Positions 6,760 through 7,432 of a stretch of DNA of 7,432 nucleotides are shown piece by piece. Position numbers and translations under genes: made by a program. The notes below the pieces were generated by a model that saw only the letters and a list, made by a program, of their open reading frames with translations, was not told where the DNA came from and did not search any database. Position 1 is the first letter of the stretch; the number at the start of each line of letters is the position of its first letter. The stretch is from Flavobacteriales bacterium (lineage in GTDB: Bacteria; Bacteroidota; Bacteroidia; Flavobacteriales; Flavobacteriaceae): NCBI GenBank assembly GCA_027065935.1, contig JAMONI010000305.1, positions 1-7,432 on the forward strand, written 5' to 3'.

Positions 6760-6929
6760 TTTTATTTTTTGACCTGTTCCATTAAAAAGCATCCGCGTAG
6801 GAATTATTACTCCCGACTCTTATTGACAAAAGGCATCTTTCGTGGAAAAGTTCGGTCATATTTCACACAAAAAACTACAAAAACTATCCTAATATCACAT
6901 TTTGATACCGATAAATGACAAGGGTCAAA

Positions 6930-6950
6930 TAATTGATTTTTAACCAATTA
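6930..6950. repeat. Perfect 6-bp dyad upstream of the rightward promoter
   Basis: TAATTG (6930-6935) and CAATTA (6945-6950) are perfect inverted arms with a 9-nt AT-rich spacer. The dyad is centred about 73 nt before the predicted start of the rightward transcript. It may be a regulator site, but in such AT-rich DNA it could be chance. Confidence 0.3.
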
Positions 6951-6962
6951 GCTTTTAAAAAG

Positions 6963-6978
6963 TGTGACATATATCATT
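6963..6978 (+). promoter_or_regulatory. Crp/Fnr-family activator site candidate
   Basis: TGTGACATATATCATT has the TGTGA-N6-TCAnn layout of Crp/Fnr-family sites, with a strong left half and a weaker right half. It abuts the -33 element of the rightward promoter, and its centre (6970.5) falls about 42 nt upstream of the predicted transcript start. That is the class II activator position. Spacing and motif support each other, but no binding is shown. Confidence 0.45.
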
Positions 6979-6979
6979 T

Positions 6980-7007
6980 TTGTGTGTTCAACGGCATAGT
7001 AACTTTA
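6980..7007 (+). promoter_or_regulatory. Bacteroidota-type promoter for the flavoprotein gene
   Basis: TTG (6980-6982), a 17-nt spacer and TAACTTTA (7000-7007) match the Bacteroidota TTG-N17/18-TAnnTTTG promoter except for the last base. Transcription should begin near 7013, leaving a leader of about 23 nt before the ATG at 7036. Confidence 0.65.
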
Positions 7008-7035
7008 ATTTAGCAAAACGGTAATTTAATATACC

Positions 7036-7432
7036 ATGAAACACATAGTCATCTTAGGTGCCGGAACGGGCGGAACGCTTATGGCCAATCATCTTTACAA
7101 AAAATTACCCGCCGAATGGCAAATCACGGTGGTGGACAGGGAGGAAAAACATTACTACCAACCCGGATTTTTGTTTCTTCCGTTCGGCAAATACAAACCC
7201 GAACAACTGGTCAAACCGCGCCGACCGTTCTTACCACGTAATATTCGTTATGTACAACAGCCCGTTACCTACATAGACACGGAAAAAAACACGGTGGAAT
7301 TAAGCGGCGAAAAATTGCACTACGATATACTGATTATCGCCACGGGTAACCGCATCGCCCCCGAAGAAACACCGGGAATGAAAGAAGATTTATGGCATCG
7401 TGACATTTTCGATTTTTACACATTTGAGGGTG
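7036..7432 (+). CDS. sqr: Sulfide:quinone oxidoreductase-like flavoprotein, 3' end cut off
   Basis: The visible 132 residues are the N-terminus of an FAD-dependent pyridine-nucleotide-disulphide-oxidoreductase fold. ILGAGTGGT (6-14) supplies the GxGxxG dinucleotide-binding loop (G8, G10, G13) and VVD ends at D34, the acidic residue that normally contacts the FAD ribose. HYYQPGFLFLPFG (39-51) is characteristic of sulfide:quinone oxidoreductases, and LIIATG (99-104) is the second FAD motif. Members oxidise sulfide at the membrane and pass electrons to quinone. There is no cysteine in the visible part, so the redox-active cysteines that decide sulfide activity must lie downstream or be absent; a related NADH:quinone or other flavoprotein is the alternative. 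It is transcribed away from the copper-receptor cluster from its own promoter. Confidence 0.85.
   Translation, partial: MKHIVILGAGTGGTLMANHLYKKLPAEWQITVVDREEKHYYQPGFLFLPFGKYKPEQLVKPRRPFLPRNIRYVQQPVTYIDTEKNTVELSGEKLHYDILIIATGNRIAPEETPGMKEDLWHRDIFDFYTFEG

Larger units (their letters stand above)
6689..7035. other. AT-rich divergent control region
   Basis: This 347-bp stretch between two divergent start codons has no credible gene; a 73-codon plus-strand reading frame in it (6697-6918) has an N-terminus dominated by low-complexity AT-rich sequence and no recognisable protein features. It holds one promoter for each direction, a Fur-box-like dyad next to the leftward promoter and, on the right, a perfect 6-bp dyad and a Crp/Fnr-like dyad next to the rightward promoter. 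The central part (about 6775-6925) shows nothing I can interpret. Confidence 0.75.

Noticed and set aside
7058..7276. Plus-strand 72-codon reading frame inside the flavoprotein gene
   Set aside because: It is out of frame within a gene with clear FAD-binding motifs.

Overview
The window looks like chromosomal DNA of a Bacteroidota bacterium, probably Bacteroidales-like. The basis is SusC/CirA-style TonB-dependent receptors carrying an N-terminal carboxypeptidase-regulatory-like domain, lipoproteins with Bacteroidota-type lipoboxes (one with a K-E-E surface-export-like signal after the lipid cysteine), and promoters of the Bacteroidota TTG/TAnnTTTG type rather than -35/-10 boxes. No tRNA, rRNA, CRISPR array, transposase or insertion sequence was seen. 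Both outermost genes run off the window.

Layout. From 1 to about 6.7 kb everything lies on the minus strand and reads right to left. In transcription order it comprises: a small exported protein of unknown function (6290-6688); a 267-nt leader region with a long nested inverted repeat; an OprC/NosA-type TonB-dependent copper receptor (3722-6022); a two-domain surface lipoprotein (2936-3688) starting 33 nt later; a hairpin that looks like a terminator or attenuator (2887-2925); a second TonB-dependent receptor of unknown substrate (532-2811); a second hairpin (459-508); and the N-terminal part of a BNR/sialidase-fold lipoprotein (1-442). A 347-bp divergent control region (6689-7035) separates this cluster from a plus-strand gene for a sulfide:quinone oxidoreductase-like flavoprotein (7036 to window end).

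How the genes may work together. The strongest functional anchor is the copper receptor. It carries both halves of the OprC copper site, CxxxM (C182/M186) and HxM (H362/M364), 180 residues apart. I read the cluster as a metal (copper) acquisition locus in which outer-membrane receptors are paired with surface lipoproteins, comparable in layout to HmuR/HmuY haem uptake but with different proteins. The substrate of the second receptor and the roles of the two lipoproteins and the small protein are not shown by sequence. The divergent region holds a well-formed promoter for each direction. A Fur-box-like dyad lies at the minus-strand promoter, and a Crp/Fnr-like dyad sits at about -42 of the plus-strand promoter, so metal-responsive and redox-responsive control are plausible but inferred.
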